This document shows positions 30,671-43,736 of a stretch of 64,000 bases of DNA, piece after piece. The stretch lies in contig JASANH010001389.1 of assembly GCA_030248295.1 (NCBI GenBank), positions 1 through 64,000 on the forward strand. The letters are read 5' to 3'. The position numbers and the translations under genes were made by a program. The notes under the pieces were generated by a model. The model was not told where the DNA came from. It was given only the letters and a program-made list of their open reading frames with translations, and did not search any database. Numbering within the stretch: the stretch's first letter is position 1; every line of letters starts with the position of its first letter. Source of the DNA: Mesodorylaimus sp. YZB2_4. Its lineage: Eukaryota > Nematoda > Enoplea > Dorylaimida > Dorylaimidae.

Positions 30671-33600
30671 CGAAAAGGGCGTACTGCACAGTAGCTAAGA
30701 GAACGATCGACGGACCACCGCCACCAAATGGATGCGGAATGAAGTGGTTCGGTGGATAGGGGACTCTACACTGCCTTCAGGTCGCAACTACGTGGATAGT
30801 GATCATAGGTTCCCTTAACAGTAGGTCAATAGCATGTCCAAAGATAGGACATACTGTGCCAGGTGCCATTGCAGAACAGCAATGATCCATGAGGCTTTTG
30901 ACTTTTGAAAGCAAAAACAAAAATTAACGAACAAAAAGTACTCGTCCCAGCCCGCCAGCAGCACTGTTCTGATTAAATTCTATCAGAAATATGCCCTTCT
31001 CATCAGTCTGTTTTGTTCAGCCCGAATTTTTCTGTGGTTTCGGCCGTATTTAAGCCCTTGAAACATTAGTTGACATATGTCAAATGCGCGTATTGTTTTT
31101 TGTTAAAGCCTTTCCTCGCCGCCTTTGTGTCTACTTGAAGTAAAAGTATGAAAAAAGTGCGAAAACAAATTCAGTTCGGGTACCAACGTCATAGCTTTTC
31201 TTAGTGGCTAAACGTTCGTGACAAGTTTTAGACCAAAACACGCATTTCACTGAGTCAAGAATCCCACAACCTTCGTGATTCTAGATACAATGTTGGGCAA
31301 AGAAGATTGATCGAGCAACAACTCACGGGCGTTGGCAAACAGTCTTAGAAGCTTCTAACAATTGGTGCCGTCTGCTGGTTTTTCTTCTTTGTCGTTTATC
31401 ACTGACAACGAGAACCACTAAACGAAGATATGCACTATTAGATTTCTGTGATGAAGTAGCGCTTTTTCTACGATCCCAGCAAAGTGTGCTAATCCTTTTC
31501 GCAACTTCTCTCCTTCATGCTAGTCTAGCAGACTATTTAGAACGAAGACATCGTCAACGAATCGGGTCAAGACCCGCTCGGCTTCAAACTGTTTGACGTA
31601 GACCTAATTTATCGCAGCGAATGCTCATAGCACGCACGAGGATAAGTGTTGGCTATAAAGGCTAGCAGGTTCGAAATGCTGTCACAGAAAACGTCGGGTT
31701 CTCGAAATGATGAAGCCATCTGAGCGAGCAAGAATGGTCGATTGACTGATCAGTACTATGATCCAGCGCGAGATAGAAGGCACAACAGGAAGACTGATCG
31801 GCTTATAAGCCAGGCCCGAAATAGAGGCTGGAAACACCTCGCAGCACAGATGTGAAAACATTCAAATCTAGATTCAGGCGCAGAGCACTCCGGGACATAC
31901 GGTCAGTATCAGAGGGTAATTGCAATCACGACCGATACCTGATCGAGGTAAAAGTCTCTTATGTCGCGGCAATAACCCGGAACAATTTAATTTTTCTTAT
32001 GCGTCATAATGTCACTGGGAAATGAGGAATGCGTCGTACATAATAACTAGGTATCCGACCTCGTCGTGGCCGCCGACATTGATAAACTGCCGTTTTGACA
32101 ACAACCTATTGCGCCACATCCTCCACTCCAGGCAGCTGCTACTAAAAGCCCTGGAGCAGCTTGTTCATTTGTAAAGAAACGAACATTTTTCGCTTCGACT
32201 GGAAGAAATGAGTTCGGCGATGAGCAAGGACTCCGCCAAACTCGACTCTTTTGCGTTCTACAGTACTCCAAGGACTGCTGGTCGCTTATGGTTTATCAGT
32301 ATTCTACTTAATATTCGTATGGAAGACAGACTCAATGGCCAATGGATCAGGTAATCATGGCAGCCGATTATGCGCCACTATTGTCTGATAATTGAAGTGT
32401 TGTCAAAAAGCGGGTAACCCTCCGCCATTGACATGCAAATGACGAGAAAAAGTTCAAGGTACCATCCAGCCTATGCTCACGTCATATTTTTCCCCCGTTT
32501 TTCTCTTGTCGTTTCTTTATTTCACTTATTATTGGCCATGGCTGGATGTTACGCCGTCAAGTAAGTAACGACCAAATGCTTGGTCTCATTTGACAATGGA
32601 TGTTTATGACATGCTCTCAAACCTTTCAAAATTCAAATTTAGGATTTATCTTTGTCGTGTCGGACTCGCCTACATGACCAGAAACAATGTTCCTTGTACT
32701 TTTTTTTACGGATATCTCTGAAGCAGAAACAAAATAGTTCTTTGAGTCGGCTCATCGCGGGCAGACTAACAGGCATCGTAGCTAGGCTGAATGCATTTCA
32801 GAACGTGCTTATGGGGGTAATAAAAGGGAATATGAGTCTTGATATGGGATATTAACGTAATTCAATCTTTCATCGCTTTCTTGAAAAATGTCAATTTTTT
32901 CGTAAATTCCACTTTCACTCGGCTCTTTTCAGAGCAGTGTCAGTTGGGGTATCGCGTCTCGGCCAACATTTTCCTGTCAGAATAGAAGGCACTTGAAACT
33001 TATGCGCTTCAAAAATGTCTTCATATCGCAGTTGGAGAAGGAGAAGGCCTTTGAAGAAGAAGTCGGGCTACCTTGTCGGTTTTGTATCACTCCTGCGTCC
33101 AATTTTTTCTGCTGGTCAATGCTTACGTAGAAACTCTCGGAAAAGAAGAATTTGCAATTTCCTAAATCGTCCCTGGGCATCGTAAAAGTGCTAACACCAT
33201 TTTTCCCACATTCAGGCCTGTCCGCGCCTTTGAAGCAATTGGCTCTCTAAATGTAATGAAGCCGAGCCAGGAGCGAATCGATAGTCGATTCTTCACTGGC
33301 CCCAATGCAATATTGTCTCTTTTTCGCCCTAATATGTTTCTTGCCTCCGAGGGCTTGTCTATCGACGCGTCTAGAATATTTGCATTGAGGATTAGAAAAT
33401 CGGTTCGGTTTTGGGAAAATTGCTAATACATGCACATTTGCAAACCATATCAGCTCGGTCGAGTACCCATTTTTGGCTATATATCAAGCATAAACTAATG
33501 TTCCAATATGTCTTCAGCTAGAAGCGTCAAGTTTTGAAATGCGGAAGTAGTGTTTCGGTAGAGATTGGCGGGCAAAGCGCGATTTCCAGATGTTTTGGTG

Positions 33601-34494
33601 TTTTTCTTTGGTTTAAGGGGAGTCATTCGTCTAGATCGCAATTGGCCCAAGAAAATACGAGTATATATATGTCACTCTGGGAGGTCAGAGCAATATGCGT
33701 GCGTCATCGAATACAGTATGCAAAATATGCTAAAATTCGAGACTCGCACCATTTCCCAATCTGACAATGAGAAGGGCATAGCTGTGTGAAATGCTGGCAT
33801 TCGTCAACTTTTTCTAGCCCGTCGGTGACTCGCCCTTGTCAGCTTGAAACAGAAGCAACGACAAGCCGACGTCAGGAGCCTCTAAAATGCGTAATTCATA
33901 ATACCCTCAGCTAATAGCTTACTGACGATTAAACCTCGGCTCTGCCATTCCCACCTACTGGCCGCCGTGGGCCGCGCATACGTGAGCAAAGCGAAACCGC
34001 GAATTCGCTTTCCATCCGTTTGTCCGATGAGCAGCCGAGGTGAGCATTATTTTAGGCTTCCGTGCTCGATAATCGAGCGTGTCAGACCGGAATCGTTTTT
34101 CCCAACGTGTTCTCCTTTGACAGCGAAAACGTAAAAAAGTATCGCCTCGCTTCGGGTTGGCCAAATTACTCCCAAGCCGTCGACGCCCTCATTTCATTTC
34201 TTATTTCTCTTATGTAGCTGCCAACGTCTGTCGGCTTATTGTGAGCCCGAAAGCGATTTGCTCGGCTTGGAAGATATTGTTCCCATTGGCCACATGTGTT
34301 TAAGACACTCACGATCAGTTCCGTCCAGTCCAAGTGCGATGAAGTAACAATCGGTGTCATCGCTTACTCCGTCATATCGAGCTAGAGAATCTACCTGCTC
34401 TCTTCTTCACTCCCATTTAGGATTGGGCATTTCGATTTCGAGTGGTTCACCCAATCGATTAGCCCTGATTTCGATATATGAATATTTTGAGAGC
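30671..34494. other. long intergenic region, nothing recognised
   Basis: About 3.8 kb without a supported gene on either strand. Frames are short, no family signature or tRNA-like fold was found, and composition is AT-rich. The right edge should hold the promoter of the ion-channel gene. Confidence 0.45.
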
Positions 34495-37400
34495 ATGTCA
34501 TGGATAATATTTTTAAACTGTGCGAAGCTTTCCAATTTACGGGTCTCATTGTGGTTGTTACTGCTCTTTTTATTACAACTTCTGACTATTCATGTTGATT
34601 GCAGTACAACTGTGCCTAAGGACATTGAACAGATTCTGCGGGATGAGTCTCGATACGATCGACACGCATCGCCTGCTCAGGATAAAGGTGAGTAATGGGA
34701 AGGAAGAAAGTCACAGAATACCTGGCCACGGACTTTTGTTTTGGGGAAAATATGATCCGAAGACTTGTGTCTTGTTTTCTCTTAAAATTGCTCTGTCGTC
34801 AGTTTTCTGCGGATTCTGATGTCTTCAGTTGCAAAATGACTGAGAAAGGGGAGTCCACGAAAAATCATGTTTTTTATAGCTACGCATTCCAGGATGGTCT
34901 CACATTGCCACTACATTTTTTAACCTGGCACGGTTAGTGCATCTATTGCAGAGCGGAATCACGTTTTGACGGTAACTGTACGTGGAATCTTTGGCCCCTA
35001 GCGTATAGCTGGTTTAACATTATCTTCCACCAGATAGCACTTTGGCTTTTGACCAAGCTCGCTCTCCTCTCCTCTCCTTTTCCAGTTGCTTAATATTCAT
35101 TAAAGTGATGCTGCTTTCTGGAGGGGCAAAAACAGGGCTAACACTTTTTCCCTGGAGAAGATAGATAGCCGAGTGCACAGAACTCATGCTTATCAATTAG
35201 ATGTTCTAGCATTGATGGCCCGACTGGTACGATCGAGGTAGCCAGACTGCTTTGACAAACTTAGGCAAGGCGCAAGGGAAATCAGAATCTTAAAATTGCG
35301 TTCTTTTTGTTACCAGTCCGTATAAAATTAGGGCTCGTACGCGTAGGGCGAAGAAAATTTGATCAACGTGTACCCGATTGCAGTCGTACTCACAGGACAG
35401 CACTTCATCTGTCCGATGAGGAATATTGCGCTGTGAAGCTTTAATAAGATCTGAACGCGTCTCTGAACATTTGCTCTGGTCAATTTAAGCCGTTCATATA
35501 AAAAAAGTGCCATCACAAAATATAGCCCCATTCCCACCCCAGCAGGTGGAAGAAAATTGGAAGACAGGGCAGGCATGTATATTCGAGTGCGGGCTCGAAC
35601 ATGGCTTTTGGTTGCCCCTTGTTCCGGACGCCTTCTGTTCCACTTATCGTAAAGGAACTTATCATTGTGCTTGTGTTCCTTGTAGCACTTGGCCGTCTGG
35701 ACCGCCAGCCGCAGTTGCCAACTATATAATTGCTTCCTGCTTTCAGCATATCCCACGCAAGTGAACGTGTCAATGTATATAGAAGGCTTGTCATCGTTCC
35801 AAGCTCAAACTATGGTGAGGGTGGACACACTGCTAGGACCACAAGCAGACCTCACTTAGACTCAGAGACTCTACTTCCGATGTAGGACTTTCACGTGGAC
35901 ATTTACTTCCAAGAAGAATGGTACGATGAGCGCCTGCAGCATAATCACAGCCGACAGGTGCTTATCAGGGATCCTAGCATATTCGAGATGGTAACGGATC
36001 AAAAAGGTTAGGACCAAGAGAAGTGTCAAGAGGGGTTTTATTGCAGATGTGGCACCCAGACTTGTACTTTGCAAATGCTCGAGAATCACAGTTTCATCAC
36101 GTGACTGCGCCGAATTTCTTAGTTTGGATTTACCCCAATGGTCGTGTCTACTACGATAGCAGGTAAGAGAGCTGCATTGAGATATGGCATTGCCCTATTT
36201 TCAGCCTTTTAGGATATCACTGACTGTCATGTGCATGATGGACTTGACTCGATATCCCCTTGACCGTCAGGAGTGCGACTTAAGGATACTTAGTTGTAAG
36301 TTACCATTTTTCCCTGCTGCTAGCTCTACCTCTTTTTTTTCACAGTACGTATTTTTAGATGCCTATGATCAAGATCAATTGACTATTCGCTGGGCCAATA
36401 ATGAAGCCATTTCAAAAAACGAGGATATCAAATTACCCGACATGAAGCTCTTGAAGCTGAGTATGGGTGAATGCAATGGCTCATTTCCAGCTGGTAAGGA
36501 GGTAGTCGTTAGGCTGTTCGTTGCCCTACTTCCTCATAGACCGGATGCGTCCAGAAAGACGCAGGCTATCCCGCTGTTGTGATGGCAACAATTACCTAAA
36601 GCTGGGTCTTAGGCACGAATACAATGAAATATATAAATTAATTCCGCGTCACTAAAACAAGCTACTCATCGTAAAATGTTTTCATTTAGGTGTTTGGAGT
36701 TGTGTAACGGCCAATTTCGTAGTTCAGAGGGAGATTATGCACCACATTTTGCAAAGCTATCTTCCAACTGCTTTGATTGTCATTATATCTTGGTTCTCAT
36801 TCTGGCTCGATGTCGACTCAGTACCTGGTCGAGTCAGGTACGTGCCTAGGAGTGTGGTGTAATAGACTTAAGCTGGCACTGCCCTTGAACTCGAAGAAGC
36901 AGTTAGCATATGCGTCAACGAGCAAAGAAAGTCGAATTGATTGCATTTCATTTCTCTTGCCAATAGAATGCAAAGAAGTCAGGCGTGGACTTCTTTTATT
37001 TAGCTTGTGCATTACGACGTTGCTCACTTTGGCCACACAGTCCTCAGCGGCTCGAATGGCATTGCCTCAAGTAAGATATGCTCACTCTAACTTTCTGCAA
37101 GGTTTTAGAATGGCTGGATTGTGGGAAAAAGGGCTTTGAACAATCGCGTTCTCAATCCAGGGTATTTACGATTTGCATACTTGCATGCGTGCATTTTTAG
37201 GTTAGCTATATCAAAGCCATTGATGTATGGATGGGCACTTGTTTAACCTTTGTCTTTGGCGTCATGATTGAGTTTACATTGGTCAATTACTGGAGTCGAA
37301 GGAAACCACCATCTGATCGATTGTCCCTCAATCGTCGTAGAAGACTCACCACAGCGGACGAAGTCCTCAAGCAAGTGCGTAGTTGCTTATCTTCTTCTAA

Positions 37401-38178
37401 AAAGGCGGAAATTCAGTTTTTGGCAGCAATGAATTTTCAGAGCCTAGTCATAATAGTTACATACAGCTGTACGCATGTTGAATAATGTTTTAGTTCTAGG
37501 GTATTTTGAGGACAAATTGCACTCACAAGCCACAACTTCCAACCATGTCCCGCGCGTAACTTTTCTTTAAAATAGCGATGCCATTTTCAGTGGACTGGTC
37601 TAGCTCGCGAGACGCCTCCGAACGATCGTCGATATTTGGACTCGTTACGAAACCCGATCGTGATACGGAAGCGGGCAGCGGCTACTGGCAATGGCAATGC
37701 CATAGCCGTCAGCGATAGTAACCTAACAGCGTGTACGGGCAGTAATGACAAAACGCCAACAGCATCGGCCGATGGTCGTTGCGATCATCAGGAAGCTGAG
37801 TGGACAGCATTATTGCCCCTTCGATCGTGCGCCAGTGACGAAACCGCCGTAAGCTCTCCTTACTCGTCTACTCAAAAGCATTTGAACCACTTGATTTTTC
37901 AGGCCAGTAGAGACGACACATTATCGGCGGCCAGGAAAGATAGTGGTTTTTCAACGGAACGACTGAGACTGCTTTATAGACAAGAAAGTCGGAAAACAGC
38001 TCAGAAAATTGATCGCATTTGTCGAATCTTATTTCCGGTTACCTTCGTAGTGAGTATATTCATTGAAATGTTTTTAGCCTCAGAATTTAGCGATCTCTTC
38101 TGCTCTTAGGTTTTTAACATCGTCTATTGGATATATTATAGCCACGATTGGTACACGATCATTTACGGATCAGAATAG
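34495..38178 (+). CDS. Cys-loop ligand-gated chloride channel subunit, 520 residues
   Basis: Twelve exons join in frame: 34495-34687, 35747-35814, 35886-35990, 36047-36162, 36213-36295, 36359-36493, 36690-36837, 37004-37070, 37201-37374, 37591-37848, 37903-38049 and 38110-38178. A signal peptide (to about 36) precedes the ligand-binding domain. The Cys-loop pair is Cys168/Cys182, with 13 residues between, followed by a second pair Cys227/Cys238, as in glutamate-, glycine- and histamine-gated chloride channels. Four membrane helices follow: M1 after [21 protein letters not shown]2 with LTLATQSS, M3 with [17 protein letters not shown], and M4 near the C-terminus, with a variable M3-M4 loop of about 150 residues. 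The selectivity position before M2 reads PGR (279-281) instead of the usual PAR. This fits an inhibitory pentameric channel in neurons or muscle. Which ligand it binds cannot be told. Confidence 0.92.
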
Positions 38179-38622
38179 CGTCGTGTACATCAGTCTGCTC
38201 CTGCAGAATACCAGAATGCTATGTACAAAGTAATTCATCTCCTGTTCTTGTACTTGTTCATTATTGGTGCATGTATGAGCGTACGAACTTGTTTCTCACG
38301 GGCAAAATCACGTGATCTTAGAGGCCTCTGTAATTTAGGGAAATCATAAAGTTTTAATGTCCTCAGTGCCTCGTCGTCAGATTTAGGAAATGTGAGCAGT
38401 TTGTATACACAAACTCGGTGACATTGCAAGTAAGGCACAATGAAAACGTATACCTACTGTCGGCAAGAAGCGAAAACCAGTTGTCCAAGAGCCAGCATCC
38501 TACTTTGGAGAAACGTGGAGGAGAGGAGAGTGAAAAATATAAGGCACTGCATTCTGTCTACACGTACAGACTTTCTGAAGAAGTATTATCAAAAGTAGGA
38601 CACTTTCTGGACCTCATAAAAG

Positions 38623-39713
38623 ATGGACACTGATTTTCGAAAGATTCTTTATTCATGCTATCGATTTGTTGTAGCAATTTTTGTATTTTTTCTTATTTAT
38701 GATTTCATATTTTCTCCGGTTTGGTTACACGGTTATGTCTGGTCCTTGAACCAAAATTATACGCGTGATGATTACGCAGCAGAGGCTGAGGGTCAATTGC
38801 TGGAATACCAGATGAAGTTATTTCCTCAATGGCTGCGATTCACTGTGTTTGGAGTCTCTGTATTGGTCATATATACTGCACTGAGGTAGGGCTTGTTTGT
38901 CTTCCAGCGTTTTTCGGGCCTGCCTTTCGTTTCTTTATCATTCATTCCTGACCAACCGTTTTTGAGAAAATGGGTTACAAAATTTGGTGAAATGGCTCCA
39001 GTGTATTTTGATCATGAGTCATCAATAGAAAGTGTGGCCAAAAGTCAGTTCTCAAAGGCAGATAGGGAATGGCAGATGGTTACACAGGGTTAAGACGCAA
39101 AATCTAAAACTTGACTCCCGAGAAAGAGCGTTTCTGTGCTCACTGATCCAGATACAGGGTTATTTCTGGGTTTTAAACCACCATAGAATTCTCGCCTTTC
39201 GGAATAACGGACCTGAGAATTTCGGTCCGATGGAAGAGATCTTCTTCAGTAAGAAAAAATTTTTTAACGCCGGGACAGGTTTTAAATTTACCGCCAATCA
39301 AAATTCTGGTCATCGGAGAGTGCTCAACTCTGGAATTCAAGTTCAAAAAGGCGTGAATTCAACGGTGTTTTACATTATAAAACCCTGTAGAAGTCAAAGA
39401 CTACCTGCCACAAAAAACCTCCCACAGCTGGAAGGTGCTTCTTCTCCCGCCCGACAGAGTCCCCAAAAGACAAGCCTGAGCGCAACAAGTTTATCTCTTC
39501 TTTCGACCTGATTTTTCTATTTTTAGACTTCTGAACTCGGAATTACGGATGTGGACATTATTCCGTTTCAGCGCCACGATGGGCATTTTGGTAACACTGC
39601 TGCGTGCACAGCAAGAAGGACAAAGGCTCATGCCGCTGATGCATCTCGGGTTCTTCTCATACCTGAGTGTGTTCTTAGTGGGATTTGTGTGGACTGTAAC
39701 TTGGTCCACTTGA
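38623..39713 (+). CDS. small four-helix membrane protein, family unknown
   Basis: Two exons, 38623-38885 and 39527-39713, join in frame across a 641-base intron (donor GTAGGG, acceptor TTTTTAG), giving 149 residues. Hydrophobic segments are visible near residues 13-30 (FVVAIFVFFLIYDFIF), 71-86 (FTVFGVSVLVIYTAL), 98-110 and 125-146 (FFSYLSVFLVGFVWTVTW). A loop after the first helix has a potential N-glycosylation site (NYT). No family recognised. It starts 445 bases after the chloride-channel gene in the same orientation; a link between them is not supported beyond proximity. Without the splice the frame stops at 38889 after about 88 residues. Confidence 0.6.
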
Positions 39714-40119
39714 GTTTGGTTTGAGGATATCCGTGTTATATATGCTGAGAACGTTCTGTCTCGGACTTTGAGACCGCTTGTAATAAACCAGGATGAAGCA
39801 ACTAACGATAAGTGGCTTACTCTCTCCATGGAACAGATCTGTTGTGTTAACTTTTGTCTCCGTGCGTATCAGGGCCGCATTCATATCCGCAGCATGAAAC
39901 AGTAATCGGAAAATTGGTTTCGGCCTTGGGCCATCGTGTTACCTTACAAAATTTGAATGTGGCATAGCTGATATAAGTGGCTAAAAATATGCATGCCCCG
40001 ACAGAGTGCGCGCCTACAGTATTCCGAGTCGAAACAAGAGCGAGGAGAAAAAAACAATCGCGTTTGGCTGGCAAGTGGCGATCATACTCCTGCTTTCAAG
40101 GAAATAAAAGTCGACTAAA
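39714..40119. other. intergenic, promoter region of SMARCB1
   Basis: About 400 bases with no gene. It presumably contains the SMARCB1 promoter, but no TATA box or other clear element is identified. Confidence 0.4.
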
Positions 40120-41908
40120 ATGTCATCGAATGCGTCGAAACAAACTTACGGTGAGAGACCGAAGGCGTTTGCACTCGAAGAAAACGGCGAACGGTACTAC
40201 ATCGGTTCCGAAGTGAGACGGATTTTTGGTGCCAAATATTTTCTGAAATCGGCGATTTCTTGCGTTTTAGGTTGGAAATTACCTAAAGCTGTTCCGCGGT
40301 GCTTTGTACAAGAAATATCCACAATTATGGCGAAGGTCGGCCACTCAGGAAGAAAAGAAGCGACTGGTCGAAGTCGGTAAGTCATTTCGGGTTAGGTAGC
40401 TATATTCACGAAGAAAATTTTTTCTGTCGGGGCTCCTGTGGAATCCCCGTAAGAAGGGAAAACCACGAAGTGTTTGATACTAACGCTCGCTTTTTGAAAG
40501 GACATTTGCACAGTTTTCCTGTAAGTATCAAAAGTAATTTTTACGTTTTCAGTTCAGATCTCGATGCTGCGCTCTTCAATCTCAAGTAGGGAAAGGCTTT
40601 CTTGTGTCTTTTCTGAATGTCCCCTTGTTTGTCTCGAAGCAAGTATTCTAATGCTATTCTAAGAACAACGCAAACCTATCATTAGAATCATGATCTTTTC
40701 AGGATTCAACCAAAGCGCCCTTTCGACAAACATCATGCTCATGCGGGCGACGGAGATTGACGAAGTCCTGGATGGTAACGACGAAAAGTACCGCGCAGTT
40801 GCTCTGGGCGTATCGACCACCGAATCAGCCATGTCGGCTGCGGCCAGGTAATCAGCCTTTCGGAGTTATCGCATCTGAAACTTGGATGCATTTCAGGGAG
40901 GCGAAAGCGAAGAAAGCCAGCGCTTGGAACACGCAACTGTCGAGTGGATCGCACCACCTGGACGCCGTCCCGTGCTCGACGCCCGTCGCCCATAGCCGCG
41001 TCGGGCACAAGAAGCTTCGCACGTTTCCGGTCTGGTAAGCGAGTCCGTGCCTCCGATGTAGGGCATAGGTAGCACTGACAGTTACTTGCAGTCTGGACGA
41101 CACGGACCCGTCGGCACTCTACGAGAACGCCAATCAGCCCGAAATTCTGGTGCCCATTCGGCTGGACATGGAAATTGACGGCTTTAAACTGCGAGACTGC
41201 TTCACTTGGAACAAGAACGGTAAGCTCGTCTCGGCTTCTCTCCTCCGTCCCTCAGCCCCGTCTTCTTTCCAGAAGCTTTACTGACTCCCGAGACATTCGC
41301 GGAAGTTCTGTGCGACGATCTCGATCTGCCGTCGACTGCGTTCGTCCCGGCCATAGCGCAAAGCATTCGGCAACAGTTGGAAGCGTTTTCATGCGACTGC
41401 ATATTGGTCGACCAGCCTGACCAGAGGGCTATCCTGAAAGTAAGCGAGCCCGACTTTGCGCTTCCATTTTTCCAGAACGATCGTTTCAGCTAAACATTCA
41501 CGTCGGCAATCTGTCGGTTGTGGACCAGTTCGAGTGGGACATGTCGGACGAGAACAGTCCCGAACAATTTGCCGTCAAGTTGTGTTCTGATCTCGGGCTC
41601 GGAGGCGAATTTGTGCCGGCGATTGCGTACAGTATTCGGGGCCAGCTTTCCTGGCATCAGCGGACCTACGCGTTCAGGTGAGCACCAGTCCCCCTCGGCG
41701 ACTGTCCTTTCTCGACCTTCCTTCCCCTTTCTTCAGCGAGTCTCCGCTGCCCGTGGTCGAGTGCCCGTATCGAAATCCCGCGGAAGCCGAACAGTGGGGC
41801 CCGTTCTTGGAGACGCTGACGGACGCGGAAATGGAAAAGAAGATTCGCGACCAGGATCGAAACACGCGGCGGATGCGGCGTTTGGCCAACACGGCGCCGG
41901 CTTGGTGA
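40120..41908 (+). CDS. SMARCB1: SWI/SNF chromatin-remodelling core subunit SMARCB1/SNF5
   Basis: Eight exons join in frame: 40120-40212, 40271-40376, 40703-40847, 40897-41034, 41092-41219, 41273-41439, 41490-41677 and 41737-41908. They give 378 residues, against 385 in human. The N-terminal winged-helix region ([29 protein letters not shown]), the linker [15 protein letters not shown] and [15 protein letters not shown], two SNF5 repeats ([37 protein letters not shown]) and the C-terminal helix [20 protein letters not shown] ending NTAPAW are all present. The protein is a nuclear core subunit of BAF/PBAF-type remodellers, and its basic C-terminal helix contacts the nucleosome acidic patch in known complexes. 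No damage is seen. The gene ends 232 bases before arginine kinase in the same orientation. Confidence 0.97.
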
Positions 41909-42140
41909 AGCGGTTGGGTGACTGTAGATCGATGTGTCCCTGTTTACGCTCTTCGTTCCAGTAAAGATGTCTTCGTGTGCACGCGAGTGTCGGCCTGTTG
42001 CTTTGCCTCGGTCAGAAGAGACCGCTGTATCTTGGACGTAAATGCTGTTGTGGTTGTACGCAGGAGGTGCTTCTTTTTCAGCTTACGTTAGGACGATCTA
42101 GTCGGCCTCGTGAAAAAGATTTAATATCGAAGCAGACGGA

Positions 42141-43736
42141 ATGTCGTTTTCGCGTGTGCAAAAAGTGGCCGTGGCCTTGACCGCCGCCCTGGGCGCTGGG
42201 TACGCTTTGAAACGTTATTCGGACAACGTAAGTTGATTTCTCCTGTTTTATTCCGGTTATGGCGGCGGTTGGCGCGGTAATGGTTTTTTTCCTGTTACGG
42301 GCTTTGAATTTCAGTACGTGGAAGCCTACAAAATCAACTATGACGTGTTGCAAGCGGACAAGGACACGATCCAGCGGTGCGAGGAGGGATTCAAGAAGTT
42401 GCAGGCGGCTGGCGATTGCAAGTCGCTCCTGAAGAAGTACCTCACCAAGGACGTGTTGGACAAATGCAAGGGTCGAAAGACGAAGAACGGAGGAACCCTG
42501 TGGCACGTTATTCGTTCGGGTAAGACCCGGTTCATTTTTTTGTAGTTGCCGATTCGCGGCCGATGATAGCGCTGTGCAATTTCCACCCGGCGTCTTTCCT
42601 TTCAGGAGTGGCCAACCTGGACAGTGGCGTGGGCGTTTATGCTGCGGATCCCGAGTCGTTCCACGTCTTCAAGGAGCTGTTCGACCCAATCATCGAGGAC
42701 TATCACGAGGGATTCGGACCGAACGATAAACAGCCGGCGACGGACTTGGGCGAGGGAAAGCTGGACTACTTCAAGGACTTGGATCCCGAGCGCAAGTACG
42801 TTCAATCGACTCGCATTCGTTGCGGCCGCACGGTCAAGGTGAGCTCGGCGGGGAAGGGAATTGCGGCGGAGCTTTGGTGAGTGCCTGGTTGCAGGGATTC
42901 AACTTCAACCCGCTGATGCGCGAGGACGACTACTTGCTGATCGAAAGCCGAGTGAAAGAGGCCTTGAACAACATCCCCGACCCGGAGCTCAAGGGCACCT
43001 ACCATCCGCTGAAGGGAATGACGAAGGAGACGCAGAATCAGTTGATCAAGGACCACTTTCTGTTCAAGGAGGGCGATCGTTTCTTGCAAGTAAGTCCTCA
43101 GACTAAAAGTATCATCCAGAGTTCCTACCGAACTGCGCTCTAGGCCGCCAAAGCGTGCGAGTTCTGGCCGTCGGGTCGCGGCATTTTCCACAACGAAGAC
43201 AAGACTTTCTTGATTTGGATGAACGAAGAAGATCACCTGAGGATCATCAGTATGCAACAGGGTGGCGACGTGAAGACTGTGCTCGATCGTTTGATTCGTG
43301 GCGTGAGGGTAAACGTGTCATTTGGACTGTATTCTCCGTCACTAAGAATGCCTTTCCCGTTTTAGTCGATCGAGAAGCAAGTACCGTTCGCCCGCGATGC
43401 TCGTCTGGGTTGGCTGACGTTCTGCCCGTCCAATCTGGGAACCACGGTGCGTGCCTCGGTGCACATCAAACTGCCGAAAGTGAGCGCCAGGAAAGATTTC
43501 AAGGTGAGTCGAGTAATGTGCCTGTAATTCTCGGGCTGAATTGTATCTGGTTGCAGGAAATCTGCTCTAAGTTGAATCTCCAAATCCGCGGTATTCACGG
43601 GGAGCACTCGGAGTCGGCCGGCGGTGTCTACGATGTGAGCAATAAGCGGCGCATGGGTCTGACAGAGTTCGAGGCCGTCAAGGAAATGTACGACGGTGTG
43701 AAGAGGTTGATCGAGATGGAGAAAGCGGCTAGTTGA
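42141..43736 (+). CDS. arginine kinase with N-terminal hydrophobic extension
   Basis: Seven exons join in frame: 42141-42227, 42315-42519, 42606-42838, 42895-43089, 43144-43308, 43366-43503 and 43557-43736, giving 400 residues. This is an ATP:guanidino phosphotransferase that transfers phosphate between ATP and arginine as an energy buffer. Key segments: [45 protein letters not shown], the active-site Cys in [19 protein letters not shown], and [20 protein letters not shown]. Typical cytosolic enzymes are about 355 residues. The extra residues are mostly exon 1, [20 protein letters not shown] followed by YALKRYSDN, which is positively charged and hydrophobic and looks like a mitochondrial or membrane-targeting leader, as in mitochondrial creatine kinases. 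Enzyme identity is certain; the targeting is inferred. Confidence 0.96.

Noticed and set aside
35328..35756. 142-codon minus-strand frame within intron 1 of the chloride channel
   Set aside because: Begins at GTG, overlaps exon 2 antisense, no recognisable motif; probably chance.
36184..36582. Single 132-codon open frame read as one exon of the channel
   Set aside because: It reads through two introns; the Cys-loop only continues correctly when splicing from 36295 to 36359.
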